Made by a program: the position numbers and the translations under genes. This document shows positions 17,201-26,391 of a stretch of 64,000 bases of DNA, piece by piece (within the stretch, counting starts at the first letter, position 1; each line of letters opens with the position of its first letter). Below the pieces are notes generated by a model, which was not told the DNA's origin, made no database searches, and saw nothing but the letters and a program-made list of their open reading frames with translations. This DNA comes from a virus. Where the stretch lies: positions 62,001-126,000 of IMG/VR virus record IMGVR_UViG_3300009034_000001, one strand, 5' to 3'.

Positions 17201-18520
17201 CTACGTTTTCAACTGTTTTGTAAAATCTTTCTCGTCAATACAAATATGTTCCGTTGGTATCCTACTTGGGTTGAACTTTGATATCAAATCCTCTATACTA
17301 GATATTTTTGGACTGTCAATTAAATTAGCCCTGAATGCTAACTCACCTAACACAACTTCAGGACGAGAAAAACTTAAAAAGTGTTCAACCGGTAGCGACC
17401 TTACCGTTTTTGATAATTTATAACCGTTTTCGTTTATAATCAAACCGTGATACATATTATTAGCCTTGTAGTCAATTAGTTGTCCTGCTTCACGTTCCAG
17501 AGTGTCCCCGAACGACTCAATATCAGAACCACGAATTGAATGTGACACGCCAAATTCCTTATCGTCAATGGCAGACGTTAAAGCAAGATCCGGCAAGCCG
17601 CCAAAGTAAATACCTACATCTAGCTGATAACACCTTTTCCTCACAACCGTTTTTGGGTCGGAAAGGTCTAAATTTAATTTCCTTCCTCTACAATAGTCAT
17701 CATAATAATACTCAAGTCGAACTTGACGATAGAAGTCATCAAAATGCATCGATAAACTAGATGTATTCACCGGAGAAAAGATAAAACTCTCGGTTTGATG
17801 TCTCCGTATCCATTCAGGTCGTTTTTCCTGAAAACAATAACGACCCGATTTCTCAATTCTAAGTAAAAGTTCATTGTCATTCCAAAAAGAGAACACTCGT
17901 AGCGGTTCCTCAAACCAAACAATCTTAATAGCTTGAATATAACTTTTCTTATCAAAGTGAAAACTCAAACCAGCTTTGCGTTCCAACATATAATGTAACG
18001 CGTAAGGCATAAAGGTTGTAAGGTCTTCCTTTAGTACATTGTCCGGTTCAAAACCTTGTACAACCGGCGTGAACGAAGTCACCTTTGGTACAATCTCTTC
18101 ACCCTCAGGACTGAAAAACTTTATACTTTGAATTGAACATGGCGGTGGATACTTATCATCACGCGCCAATCTAGGATGACCTTTCTTATTGCATCTAAGA
18201 GCAATTTCCTGTTCAGTACAGTTACAAAAGTAAAGTTGATCAGATGTGGTAAGCAACCTCTTTACAGTCTCAAGATAAAGTTTTCTCCGTTCCGATTGAA
18301 ATACAACAAAGTCTGACTTTAAACCAAAACGATCCAAAACACGAATGAAACCTTCTCGCATTTCAATCCGCCAATCAGGCATCTTTTGTCCATCGACGCG
18401 TAAAAAGAACTTTCCATTAAACTTCCTAGCATATAGAAAGTTTAACAAACAATTAAACAGTGACCCTAAATGTGTCTCGCCAGATGCTGTAGGTGCCCAT
18501 CTTGTTACTACATTACTCAT
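17201..18520 (-). CDS. Glutamyl-tRNA/Glu-Q-tRNA(Asp) synthetase-like catalytic protein with insertion
   Basis: The start is ATG 18520, overlapping the upstream stop as TGATG, with AAAGGAG 10 bases before; length 439 (numbering below counts from the preceding TTG, one residue longer). The class I catalytic core is present: RWAPTASGETHLGSL (8-22, the HIGH equivalent, closest to the LHFGSL form of Glu-Q-RS), GVSHSIRGSDIESF, and GYKLSKTVRS (KMSKS equivalent, K369-K372). A zinc pattern C100-x-C102 ... Y125-x3-C129 matches the C-x-C ... Y-x3-C site of Glu-Q-RS (YadB). There is no anticodon-binding domain. About 150 extra residues (140-300) lie between the zinc site and the second half of the core. 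It may glutamylate a tRNA or use activated Glu elsewhere; the substrate is unknown. Confidence 0.8.
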   Translation of the reverse strand: MSNVVTRWAPTASGETHLGSLFNCLLNFLYARKFNGKFFLRVDGQKMPDWRIEMREGFIRVLDRFGLKSDFVVFQSERRKLYLETVKRLLTTSDQLYFCNCTEQEIALRCNKKGHPRLARDDKYPPPCSIQSIKFFSPEGEEIVPKVTSFTPVVQGFEPDNVLKEDLTTFMPYALHYMLERKAGLSFHFDKKSYIQAIKIVWFEEPLRVFSFWNDNELLLRIEKSGRYCFQEKRPEWIRRHQTESFIFSPVNTSSLSMHFDDFYRQVRLEYYYDDYCRGRKLNLDLSDPKTVVRKRCYQLDVGIYFGGLPDLALTSAIDDKEFGVSHSIRGSDIESFGDTLEREAGQLIDYKANNMYHGLIINENGYKLSKTVRSLPVEHFLSFSRPEVVLGELAFRANLIDSPKISSIEDLISKFNPSRIPTEHICIDEKDFTKQLKT

Positions 18521-19473
18521 CAATGCACATCTCCTTTCTGAAGTAATTTCATAACATCTTTAAAGACCATTTCTTCTGTTATTTTATTTAAACACTCTTT
18601 GTATCTGGGTGTATTGAAACATTTACTGAAATCATAACACGGGACACACGGCAACTCCGCAAGACAAATCGTACGGTACTGGTTGTAATATCGACAACGG
18701 AAGTCTGGTTTAACTGTGCCAAACAAACCAACGAATGGCACGTTCAAGAAACCAGCGATATGTAAAATACCACTGTCAACACAAACAACGGCATCTAACT
18801 CATTCAAAACGGCGCACAACTCCGTTAAATTGAGCGTACCGGACAAATTTAAAAAGTCAGGTCGCGCAACAGTTTGAACAACCTTGTTATGTAACAATAC
18901 AACTCCAAAACCTTTTTCATTTAACTTATCAACAAGGTGAGTCCAATTATTCCATGTTCTTACCTTCGCAAACGCGAAGGGCGCAATTCCAATCTTACGT
19001 TTGCCAACTAGATTTTCCAACCGTTGCTTTGCACGATGTTTCTCTAAATCACTTACAACTATCCTATATGCAGTATCAACATGGTTGAAGTCAATGCCAA
19101 TGTAATCCGCAATTAAATTAAGCCTATGACCCAAAGTACAAACCGGTTTGTAATCAATAACGCCCTGTAAATTTAGGTAGCACTGACCAGGTTCTTTAGA
19201 ACCATCTAAATATACGTTGTCTACCAAATTTAAACCTTTAATAAACTCAACATACTTCTTACCTGTTATTAAATTCAATTGTGGATTCAACTTCTTTAAC
19301 TGTAACTTACATGCCTTAGCAACAAGTGAAACAAACAAAACGTCGCCAAGGCCTCCAACCCTCCTTAGCCAAATTTCTAAGTTACCCTTCGAAGTTTCGA
19401 TTAATGTATCAAAACAGCTTCGAAAAATCTTAAAGTCAACATTTACTTCGATCTTGCTTCCAAATTTTGGCAT
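18520..19473 (-). CDS. GT9 family heptosyltransferase-like glycosyltransferase
   Basis: I choose ATG 19473 (317 residues), just after the stop of the preceding gene; a longer reading to 19551 would overlap that gene by 67 bases. There is no strong ribosome site. The GT-B fold is indicated by IWLRRVGGLGDVLFVSLVAKA, IGIAPFAFAKVRTWNNW, LTELCAVLNELDAVVCVDSGILHIAGF and PFVGLFGTVKPDFR. The ELPCVPCYDF segment is shared with the GT9 protein at 13339. It ends in TGATG with the synthetase-like gene, so the two are probably co-translated. Confidence 0.83.
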   Translation of the reverse strand: MPKFGSKIEVNVDFKIFRSCFDTLIETSKGNLEIWLRRVGGLGDVLFVSLVAKACKLQLKKLNPQLNLITGKKYVEFIKGLNLVDNVYLDGSKEPGQCYLNLQGVIDYKPVCTLGHRLNLIADYIGIDFNHVDTAYRIVVSDLEKHRAKQRLENLVGKRKIGIAPFAFAKVRTWNNWTHLVDKLNEKGFGVVLLHNKVVQTVARPDFLNLSGTLNLTELCAVLNELDAVVCVDSGILHIAGFLNVPFVGLFGTVKPDFRCRYYNQYRTICLAELPCVPCYDFSKCFNTPRYKECLNKITEEMVFKDVMKLLQKGDVH

Positions 19474-19484
19474 AAAAAGTCCGT

Positions 19485-19925
19485 TTAAGCTGTAATAAAC
19501 AAAGTCCAATCCACTTCCATACCTTCGTATGTATCGCCAACACCTATCCAAATCTTATCCATCTCAAGATCTCCAATAGCAAGTGAGTACGACCTGCCAA
19601 CAATATCTGAATCAAGAACAAGGTGATCGTTGGTTAGGAGGTTAAATATCAATTTAATTTTCTTTGCGCCACTCCAAATAATAACGCCTGAAACACCGGG
19701 GACTCTGGGAGTGCACAAACCTAACACGGCTTCCATCTTTTGACGTAACTCTTCTCCAACATCCAACTCTGTTAAAACGCCGGTATCCGGCGCAGTACCG
19801 GTGTATACTTTATATACTATACAATCACCTGGTAACGTTCTAGACCGAGCTAACTTATCAAACTTTTTCATCTCCGCATCATCTCTAGTTATGTTCGGGT
19901 CTTTGTGTCTAACCTTGTCAAACAT
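19485..19925 (-). CDS. Hypothetical protein, tandem paralog of the preceding gene
   Basis: The 146-residue product is closely related to that of 19956-20387. Both start MFDxVRHxDPNI and share RDDAEMKKFDKLARSRTLPG, CIVYKVYT, LCTPRVPGV and SLAIGDLEMDKIWI. The rest is beta-rich and ends VDWTLFITA. No known domain is recognised. The proteins may be small virion components or adhesin accessories. AAAGGAGAGG precedes ATG 19925. Confidence 0.7.
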   Translation of the reverse strand: MFDKVRHKDPNITRDDAEMKKFDKLARSRTLPGDCIVYKVYTGTAPDTGVLTELDVGEELRQKMEAVLGLCTPRVPGVSGVIIWSGAKKIKLIFNLLTNDHLVLDSDIVGRSYSLAIGDLEMDKIWIGVGDTYEGMEVDWTLFITA

Positions 19926-19955
19926 GGTCTTCCCTCTCCTTTTGTTTTATAGTAT

Positions 19956-20387
19956 TTAAGTTGTAACAAATAATGTAAAATCAACATCAACACCACTGTC
20001 GGACGCAATCCAAATCTTATCCATCTGAAGATCTCCAATAGCAAGCGAAAATACTCTACCAATCAAATCCGAGTCAAGTATAAGTTCATCCTCAGACACA
20101 TCATTAAACTTTAATTTAATTTTCTTGCCTCCAGACCACATAACTACGCCAGTAACACCCGGTACTCTGGGAGTACACTTGCCTAACTCGGCCTCCATTA
20201 ACACACGTAAATCTTCTCCAGTATCTAACGCTATCCACGTGCCAGCCGCTAGTGCAGTATCGGTATATACTTTATACACTATACAAGCGCCTGGTAGTGT
20301 TCTGGACCGAGCTAACTTATCGAACTTCTTCATCTCCGCATCATCTCTAGCAATGTTCGGATCTCTGTGTCTAACCTCGTCAAACAT
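19956..20387 (-). CDS. Hypothetical protein, tandem paralog of the following gene
   Basis: The 143-residue product starts at ATG 20387 after AAGGAGGA and follows the large metallopeptidase-ASCH gene directly. It is about two-thirds identical to the product of 19485-19925, with high DNA identity near the 5' ends. It shares the RTLPGACIVYKVYTDT core and the IGDLQMDKIWIA strand. It has no cysteine pair that would suggest metal binding and no membrane segment. Function is unknown; the duplicate pair suggests dosage or assembly of a hetero-oligomer. Confidence 0.7.
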   Translation of the reverse strand: MFDEVRHRDPNIARDDAEMKKFDKLARSRTLPGACIVYKVYTDTALAAGTWIALDTGEDLRVLMEAELGKCTPRVPGVTGVVMWSGGKKIKLKFNDVSEDELILDSDLIGRVFSLAIGDLQMDKIWIASDSGVDVDFTLFVTT

Positions 20388-20390
20388 AAT

Positions 20391-21959
20391 CTATTCCTCC
20401 TTATTTAATCTTTTAACAAACTTAACTTCTTTCCACCAAACCTGAATACCGTGTGGCTTTACAACTTCTTTTGGCGGATCAAACGTTGCAACCAATTCAA
20501 AGGTGTAAACATAACATTCCTTAACTTTTGGCCACCATTTCTTCCAGTCTTCAGGTAAAATTTTATGTTGTTTAAACAACTTTTCCTTCACATCTCCAAT
20601 AGGAACAGGTCCTTCCACGGTTAGTAGTTTCAAAATGCCATATACATGATTTTCCTCTAAGAAGTATACCTCTTGACCAAGATACTTTTCAAACTTCTTC
20701 GACTTAACAATTAACGTCTTCGTTCCGTCAGCAATCATACTTGCATGAGGCTTAACGAGGTATACACCAGGGAGTTTACGAAGTCGTGCTAATTCTTCGT
20801 CACGCCAAATTGGTTCAACCTCAACTTCTACAACTTTAGGTTCCTCTATCGGTTTAATTGGCTTTAGTAAATCCCAAGCACTTCTAACCATTTCCCCATT
20901 ACGAATCTCCTTTATAACCCTTACATAAGCGTCATTCTCATTGTCAACAACATTGTGGGTCTTGTTTAGTAACACTTCCACAATTCTACTATCCTGCCGA
21001 ACAAGTTCCATATCAAATTCAGTTACTTCTCTAATCAAACCCGCTTCATCCCACAAAGCTTTAAAAGACTCAACTAACTCGGGATTCCAGATCTTATTCC
21101 TTTCCCAATCCAGCCTATAATCACCTCGATTTCTTAACCTATATATGGCACTCAACTCAGCAAAACTTTCCTTTGCATATTCTTCAGCAGCATCTCGTGG
21201 GAAACCGCCAACTATCTTTTTCTTAAAACTTTCGGCATATTCATTCACTGGCGTTTTTGCAAGCTTCAAGTTCTTTCTGAATTCCATTTTCAAACGTAAA
21301 GCTTTACGATTTTTCGAAAACTTCCAGAACATGTGTGCAGATTCATGAGTCATAGCATAATTAAACAGGCCAAACTTTTTCATACGATATGTGGATAACC
21401 TTATGGTTCTTGTGATATAGTCAGCCTCACCAACAAGATCACGAGCCTTAGGAAATATTGTTGATTTAATTTTTGGTTGCAATTCAATTGCTTTAACATA
21501 CCTTGTGAAACCTATCGGTAGAGTATTAAAAATGAAGGCAGTTTGATCTTTAAATGAAGCCGGCACACCTTTACCAAGTGTAATTAATCCAGAAACTCGA
21601 TCTTTAATGAAAATCCGTTGTCCGGACTTTGTGGTAATCCAATGGCCCATCATTTTCAACACTTTATTAAATACAATTTTAAACAAGCGGGATACTTCAT
21701 CAGCAGAATGTTCATCTAATGCAAATGAATCTTCAACAAACCAATCCTCATCCCACATCCTCCAAATTGGTTCAACCTCAACTTCAATGATAGATTTAGA
21801 TTCAGGTTTTGGCAACTGTAAAACGTTCCATGTTGACTCAATTAGTTCATCTTCCTCATTATACTTGGATACTAACTCCCAGAAGGCATTCTTCGAGCCC
21901 TCGGGAACGTAGTTGAAATCCTTATCAAGAAACGTTTTAATTTCGTCAATCTTGCTCAT
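20391..21959 (-). CDS. Metallopeptidase-like (HExxH) protein with C-terminal ASCH/PUA-like domain
   Basis: This is a 522-residue multidomain protein. Residues 1-68 form the short leader domain that recurs in this locus (FLDKDFNYVPE ... EVEVEPIWR). Residues 104-120 carry MGHWITTKSGQRIFIKD. The metallopeptidase core has H205-E-S-A-H209 in MTHESAHMFWKF and E264 in ESFAELSAIYRLR as a likely third zinc ligand, so the site looks intact. A second leader copy ends near residue 380. The last 130 residues (KPHASMIADGTKTLIVKSK, WWPKVKECYVYTF, GIQVWW) resemble the ASCH/PUA-like fold. The 5' end overlaps the upstream gene by ATGA. It may be a virion-injected effector or maturation protein; this is inferred. 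Confidence 0.78.
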   Translation of the reverse strand: MSKIDEIKTFLDKDFNYVPEGSKNAFWELVSKYNEEDELIESTWNVLQLPKPESKSIIEVEVEPIWRMWDEDWFVEDSFALDEHSADEVSRLFKIVFNKVLKMMGHWITTKSGQRIFIKDRVSGLITLGKGVPASFKDQTAFIFNTLPIGFTRYVKAIELQPKIKSTIFPKARDLVGEADYITRTIRLSTYRMKKFGLFNYAMTHESAHMFWKFSKNRKALRLKMEFRKNLKLAKTPVNEYAESFKKKIVGGFPRDAAEEYAKESFAELSAIYRLRNRGDYRLDWERNKIWNPELVESFKALWDEAGLIREVTEFDMELVRQDSRIVEVLLNKTHNVVDNENDAYVRVIKEIRNGEMVRSAWDLLKPIKPIEEPKVVEVEVEPIWRDEELARLRKLPGVYLVKPHASMIADGTKTLIVKSKKFEKYLGQEVYFLEENHVYGILKLLTVEGPVPIGDVKEKLFKQHKILPEDWKKWWPKVKECYVYTFELVATFDPPKEVVKPHGIQVWWKEVKFVKRLNKEE

Positions 21960-24439
21960 TTAACCTTCTCCCACCATGGTCTACCAGGTTCAAAAATCTT
22001 AGCTCGTCCCCATATGTCTTTAAACGCTTTAATGGTTAATGGATTTCTAGACTCCATCTGCTGCCACTGACTGGAATAGTGTTTTCTAACACGATAAAGT
22101 CCAGATAACTCAGCAAACGTCTCCGATGCGATACGTTTATGTCCCATTTTGCCAAAGTTGTCTGCAATTCGTTTAGTCAGAAACGGTTCCTTGTGCACGG
22201 CCATAGAAAAATTGTGTCTAAACGGCATCCAGTGCTTCGTAGTCAAGACATTTCTCCAAGTGTGGTGACCGCAGATATGTCCCACAACTCTTGAAGGCCT
22301 TCGTCCACCCGCGGAAAAGGCGCCTGTATATATCCTCATCACGCCGGGGCCAGAAAAATATTCAGAAAATACAGCCTTCTGCGGGGCAAGTTTAATAGCG
22401 GGTTTCAGCCACCCCGGCGTCTTAAACAGTTCTATTCGTTTCAAATTATGTGTAAAGGCCGCCGGCATTGTGTTAAATAAGAACGCAAACTGGCCATGGG
22501 TCTGTTTTGTCACTCCACGGCCAACTTTTATCAAATTAGACACTTTATCAGGTATAAAAAACTTCTGACCAGTCTTTGTAGTAATCCAATGACCCAATTC
22601 GCCAGTTACTTTATTCTTTATAAGTGCAAATAAACGTGAAATTATATTATATGAACTTTCACGCCAAATAGGTTCAACTTCAACTTCCTCCACTTTCGGT
22701 ATCATTTCTTCAGGTTTTGTAACTTTCATTGGGATCCAAGCGTTATTAACCAACTTGCCATCTAAATAGGTCTTTACAACCTTCAACAATGCACGTTCCG
22801 GGTCTTCAACGGGAGCAAAACTCTTGTCTAGAAACACCTCCAACGTATCGACTGCAACATCAACTTTTTCCTCAACTTGTCGTTGTAAACGAGTGGCTTC
22901 CAACATCTCTTTAAACGCTTTCACAGTACCAGGACCCTCAGTCTGTAGTTGATTCCATAACCTTTTGTAACCCGACTTTCTGCGGTGTGCATGTAAAACT
23001 GCAATTTCCGCAAAGCTTTCATCCACCCAAGTTTCAGGCCTACTTTGTCGCATCCAATTTGCATAGGGTGAAATAAAAGGACCTTCATCACGTAATGCAG
23101 CCGCAAATTTAATATTCATCGGTTCTAGCCGTGGATTTTCAAAGACAAGATGTCCACAATCATGAGTAATAGCATGTCGTAATCTCCCGCTCATTCTCTT
23201 AAATACAACATCATGATAAATTGTAACTTTGCCAGTTCTATAATCAGCTAACGCAGCAGGTATCGCTTTGTAAACGTCAACAACTTTTGTTCCCGGCCAC
23301 TTTTTTATTTCAATTTCTTTAATATAGCGAGTCAAGTGTGTAGGCAATGTGTTAAACAGAAACGAGTACCTATCCTTAATTCCTCCGGGAAGACCAAGGT
23401 CAACTTTAATTAGCTTTGACACTTTATCCTCAATAAAAAACCGTTGTCCAGACTTTGTAGTAATCCAATGGCCAAGTTTACCTGTTAATTTATTAATAAC
23501 CAGTTTCCAAAACGCGCGTGAAATATTATGCTCATCATCGCGCCAAATTGGTTCAACCAGTACATCAACAACCTTTGGCACAATTTCCTTTTCCAATTTA
23601 ACTGTTTTTAACGCAATCCATCTACTACTAATTAGTTCATCATCAATATATTCTTTCTCAACACGATACCACGCCTTTTCGAAACTATCTACAACGTTAA
23701 AGTCGTTATCAAGTAATATAGTAAGCCGTTTCGGAACTTCACGCGCCAATTCATCACCAAGTACTTCCGGCATACTTCTTACCAATTTTGCATCATTCCA
23801 TAACTCCTTGAACGCGGCAACCGTTCCGGGCGCACGTTTCTCCATGGTAATCCACTTTGGCTTAACTTTAGGATTCCTCCTTAGTCGATATATACTTGAA
23901 AGATCTGCAAAACTTTCACGATGCCATGGTTTCGTCAAACCCATCTTCCTAAAAAGTTTGGCATATGTGGTCGGTGAAACCTTTTCCTTATTTAATGCAC
24001 TCGCAAATGCCTGTTTCGCTTTCATAGCGCGAGTCGACCGCGAAAACCGCCAGTAGAAATGTGCACCTTCATGGGTCAAAACCCAGCTTGCTGTCCAGTC
24101 AGGTCTAGTTCTCGTGAAATTGGCCGGGAATAATTTTATTGTTCTTGCCTTATAAACTGCTTGTCCTATGTCCCCAGACACTATACCAGGAAAAATTTCA
24201 GACGGCCGTTCAAGTCGAATTGTTTTGAGATATCGCGTGAACCCAGAAGGTAAGGTATTGAAGATAAAACTCATCCTACCCACCTGAGTTGACCGAACAC
24301 CCTCGCCAAGCGAAAATAAACCGGAAACTTTATCCTCAATGAAGAACCGTTGTCCGGACTTTGTGGTAATCCAATGGCCAAGTTTACCAGTTAATTTATT
24401 AGTAACCAATTTCCAGAAAGCTCTTAACATGGTATCCAT
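21956..24439 (-). CDS. Protein with three tandem metallopeptidase-like units, two with altered active sites
   Basis: The 827-residue protein has three repeats of one architecture: GHWITTKSGQ segment, FNTLPxxxTRY segment, zinc motif, ESFAELS-type helix, then the leader for the next unit. Unit 1 has H123-E-G-A-H127 with E175 and looks catalytic. Unit 2 has H426-D-C-G-H430 with E474. Unit 3 has H721-I-C-G-H725 with E773. In units 2 and 3 the catalytic Glu is Asp or Ile while the metal ligands remain, so they may bind zinc without hydrolysis. The 5' parts of units 1 and 2 are also very similar in DNA (near 23430-23515 and 24335-24425). ATG 24439 follows AAGGAGATAA. Confidence 0.8.
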   Translation of the reverse strand: MDTMLRAFWKLVTNKLTGKLGHWITTKSGQRFFIEDKVSGLFSLGEGVRSTQVGRMSFIFNTLPSGFTRYLKTIRLERPSEIFPGIVSGDIGQAVYKARTIKLFPANFTRTRPDWTASWVLTHEGAHFYWRFSRSTRAMKAKQAFASALNKEKVSPTTYAKLFRKMGLTKPWHRESFADLSSIYRLRRNPKVKPKWITMEKRAPGTVAAFKELWNDAKLVRSMPEVLGDELAREVPKRLTILLDNDFNVVDSFEKAWYRVEKEYIDDELISSRWIALKTVKLEKEIVPKVVDVLVEPIWRDDEHNISRAFWKLVINKLTGKLGHWITTKSGQRFFIEDKVSKLIKVDLGLPGGIKDRYSFLFNTLPTHLTRYIKEIEIKKWPGTKVVDVYKAIPAALADYRTGKVTIYHDVVFKRMSGRLRHAITHDCGHLVFENPRLEPMNIKFAAALRDEGPFISPYANWMRQSRPETWVDESFAEIAVLHAHRRKSGYKRLWNQLQTEGPGTVKAFKEMLEATRLQRQVEEKVDVAVDTLEVFLDKSFAPVEDPERALLKVVKTYLDGKLVNNAWIPMKVTKPEEMIPKVEEVEVEPIWRESSYNIISRLFALIKNKVTGELGHWITTKTGQKFFIPDKVSNLIKVGRGVTKQTHGQFAFLFNTMPAAFTHNLKRIELFKTPGWLKPAIKLAPQKAVFSEYFSGPGVMRIYTGAFSAGGRRPSRVVGHICGHHTWRNVLTTKHWMPFRHNFSMAVHKEPFLTKRIADNFGKMGHKRIASETFAELSGLYRVRKHYSSQWQQMESRNPLTIKAFKDIWGRAKIFEPGRPWWEKVK

Positions 24440-24452
24440 TCAGTTATCTCCT

Positions 24453-24683
24453 TCATGTATCCCTTTCGGGCATCGGAACCTTTACAGGAATTTCTTTTTC
24501 TTCCGTTGGACCTTCCTTAGGAATGGGCTTCTCCGAAGGTAGTTCGCCAACCAAAAGAAACTCCTCACTTTCAACTTGTCCATTTTCATCCAACAAGTGT
24601 CTGACAACAAATGTAGCTTGAACTTCATCCTCAACCGGGACCATGTTTTCATCAAAGTATGTTACAATTTGATACTCTTTCAT
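24453..24683 (-). CDS. Small free-standing copy of the leader domain
   Basis: The 76-residue acidic protein starts at ATG 24683, overlapping the upstream stop as ATGA. It reads YFDENMVPVEDEVQATFVV followed by EEKEIPVKVPMPERD, matching the short leader domains inside the neighbouring large proteins (such as LLDNDFNVVDSFEKAWYRV followed by EIVPKVVDVLVEPIW). The next gene begins 14 bases later at the point where the internal repeats continue (MLRAFWKLVTNKLTGKLGHW). The pair looks like one repeat unit split into two cistrons, though each has proper start signals. Confidence 0.7.
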   Translation of the reverse strand: MKEYQIVTYFDENMVPVEDEVQATFVVRHLLDENGQVESEEFLLVGELPSEKPIPKEGPTEEKEIPVKVPMPERDT

Positions 24684-26377
24684 TTCCCTGCCCCTTTGTA
24701 AATTTCTTCAAAGATACTTGTAATCCCAGGACTCGACTTTTGTAACTTCGACCACTGACTTTTGTACCGACTACGCCGATATCTATACACTACTGACATT
24801 TCCGCAAAATTCTCGGTAGTAAACAAATCTCTAAACCGTTTCGAACCCTCTTGGCCTTTCGTACTTTTCCACAACCGTTCGTAGCGTTTAGCATATGGGG
24901 TAGCGCCCCCTTCACTTTCTGAAGCCGAAGCAAACTTTTTTAACAAGTTGCGTTCACTGCTGCTCCGTTTACCATACCAATAAGAATGGCCAGTCTCATG
25001 TGTAATAGTATCCGCAAGTCTTCGTTTTAACCTTTTCTGTTGTCCAACGTTTATAAGCATTCTTTGTTGTTGCGGATAAAACACACCGAAAGGATGAATA
25101 TCCTTTTTGCCAAGTAAAAATTGTTTCCATTTTGGCACACTTTCGGGAACCTTAACAATATGAATCTGTTTAAGGTCTCCCGTAAACCTTTGAGGTAAAA
25201 CGTTAAAAGAAGTCACAACATTACCAAGATCAGTTTTGGTCAACTTGGAATCAACAAGCATACGGTTCGAAACATGGTCCATTATACAAATACGCCTTCC
25301 ATCAGGTAAGGTCACCCAATGGCCTTTCTTACCAGTTGGACATTTTATCAACTTAAATTTTGTCCCTGGATCCTCAAACTTAGGATTCGTAGCCAATCTA
25401 TAACCTTCTCGTAAAGCAGCCCATGACCCAAGTGCACCCGCGCCTGCGGCTACTGGATGTGCCTTCAACACCGTCCAAACCTTACTTGCCACAGCAACAA
25501 TCCTCTCAACGCATGCCTCTTCATTCTCTAACGTTTCACATTCCAATATCTGAGCACCAGTCTTTGGGACTGTTGTCTTTTCTAAGACCCAAACATCTGT
25601 GCCTTCCTCACGACTAGCTATCCAATACCCTTTTAAGCCGCCGGACTTACACCAAAACGTCTTAACGGTTGGAGAATCCTGAATTATCGTTGCAACGCCC
25701 TTCGTCACTCGTTCCATCCAACCCGGAGTGTCTTTTGTGGGATTACAGAACCCTCCTGGCTCACAGTAACCATCATAACAGAAAGCTTTTCGTTTCTTGC
25801 AGCGTGAAAAATTACAAAGCGTTTTCTTTTCTTCCAACGGATTACGGAAACAAGTTAAATGAAAATGATTTTTTGAATTGTCCAAAATTCTCAAATCCCA
25901 ATGGAAAAAACTAGGACCGCGTCTTGTAACTCTCCTCTTCCTAAAGTAATGATATTGGAAACAGTATGGAACCTCCGCTCGTAGTATATCAGTCACGCCC
26001 AATATATCAGTTAAAACTTGTACGTCCCCTGGTAACGAGTATAAAAAATCAACTCCATGCGGATAATCAACCAAAATAAAAGCACATTCAAACTTGTTCT
26101 CGCCTTTATGGATTGTCTTCTTTTCAATCGGCGTTAATCTTAGTTGGTCGCAAATTTTATCAACATCAGCCTCTTTAACTTCATCACCAAACTTAGAAAC
26201 TCGAATGCACCAACCGGTATGATATCCGTCCTTAACAAAGAAGTACTGATCTGGCCAAATATGCACTCTCAATTGACCAACAAGCCAAGTATTAGTACCC
26301 TCCCGTTCCCAATATTCAGGGATACGCGCAAGGAAGAATATAAACTCTTCAGCCACCAATCTTGTCAAATCTAGCAC
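24680..26377 (-). CDS. Multidomain protein: LigD-PE-like region plus HExxH metallopeptidase-like domain
   Basis: I place the start at GTG 26377 (565 residues), 4 bases after AAGGAGGA; an upstream GTG at 26401 overlaps the preceding gene. The N-terminal 200 residues contain VPYCFQYHYF and FFHWDLRILDN, the HxDxR pattern of LigD 3'-phosphoesterase-like domains, though with a longer loop than usual. A Cys-rich segment follows (LCNFSRCKKRKAFCYDGYC). A possible hydrophobic helix lies at VAAGAGALGSWAAL. The C-terminal domain has GHWVTLPDGRRICI, then H460-E-T-G-H464 in THETGHSYWYG and E522 in TENFAEMSVVYRYR, an intact zinc site. A virion or DNA-associated role is inferred from its neighbours. Confidence 0.75.
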   Translation of the reverse strand: MLDLTRLVAEEFIFFLARIPEYWEREGTNTWLVGQLRVHIWPDQYFFVKDGYHTGWCIRVSKFGDEVKEADVDKICDQLRLTPIEKKTIHKGENKFECAFILVDYPHGVDFLYSLPGDVQVLTDILGVTDILRAEVPYCFQYHYFRKRRVTRRGPSFFHWDLRILDNSKNHFHLTCFRNPLEEKKTLCNFSRCKKRKAFCYDGYCEPGGFCNPTKDTPGWMERVTKGVATIIQDSPTVKTFWCKSGGLKGYWIASREEGTDVWVLEKTTVPKTGAQILECETLENEEACVERIVAVASKVWTVLKAHPVAAGAGALGSWAALREGYRLATNPKFEDPGTKFKLIKCPTGKKGHWVTLPDGRRICIMDHVSNRMLVDSKLTKTDLGNVVTSFNVLPQRFTGDLKQIHIVKVPESVPKWKQFLLGKKDIHPFGVFYPQQQRMLINVGQQKRLKRRLADTITHETGHSYWYGKRSSSERNLLKKFASASESEGGATPYAKRYERLWKSTKGQEGSKRFRDLFTTENFAEMSVVYRYRRSRYKSQWSKLQKSSPGITSIFEEIYKGAGK

Positions 26378-26391
26378 GGGTCCTCCTTCAA

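Noticed and set aside
23349-24056. Plus-strand 235-codon open frame
   Set aside because: It is antisense to a peptidase-like gene with clear repeats, start and overlaps.
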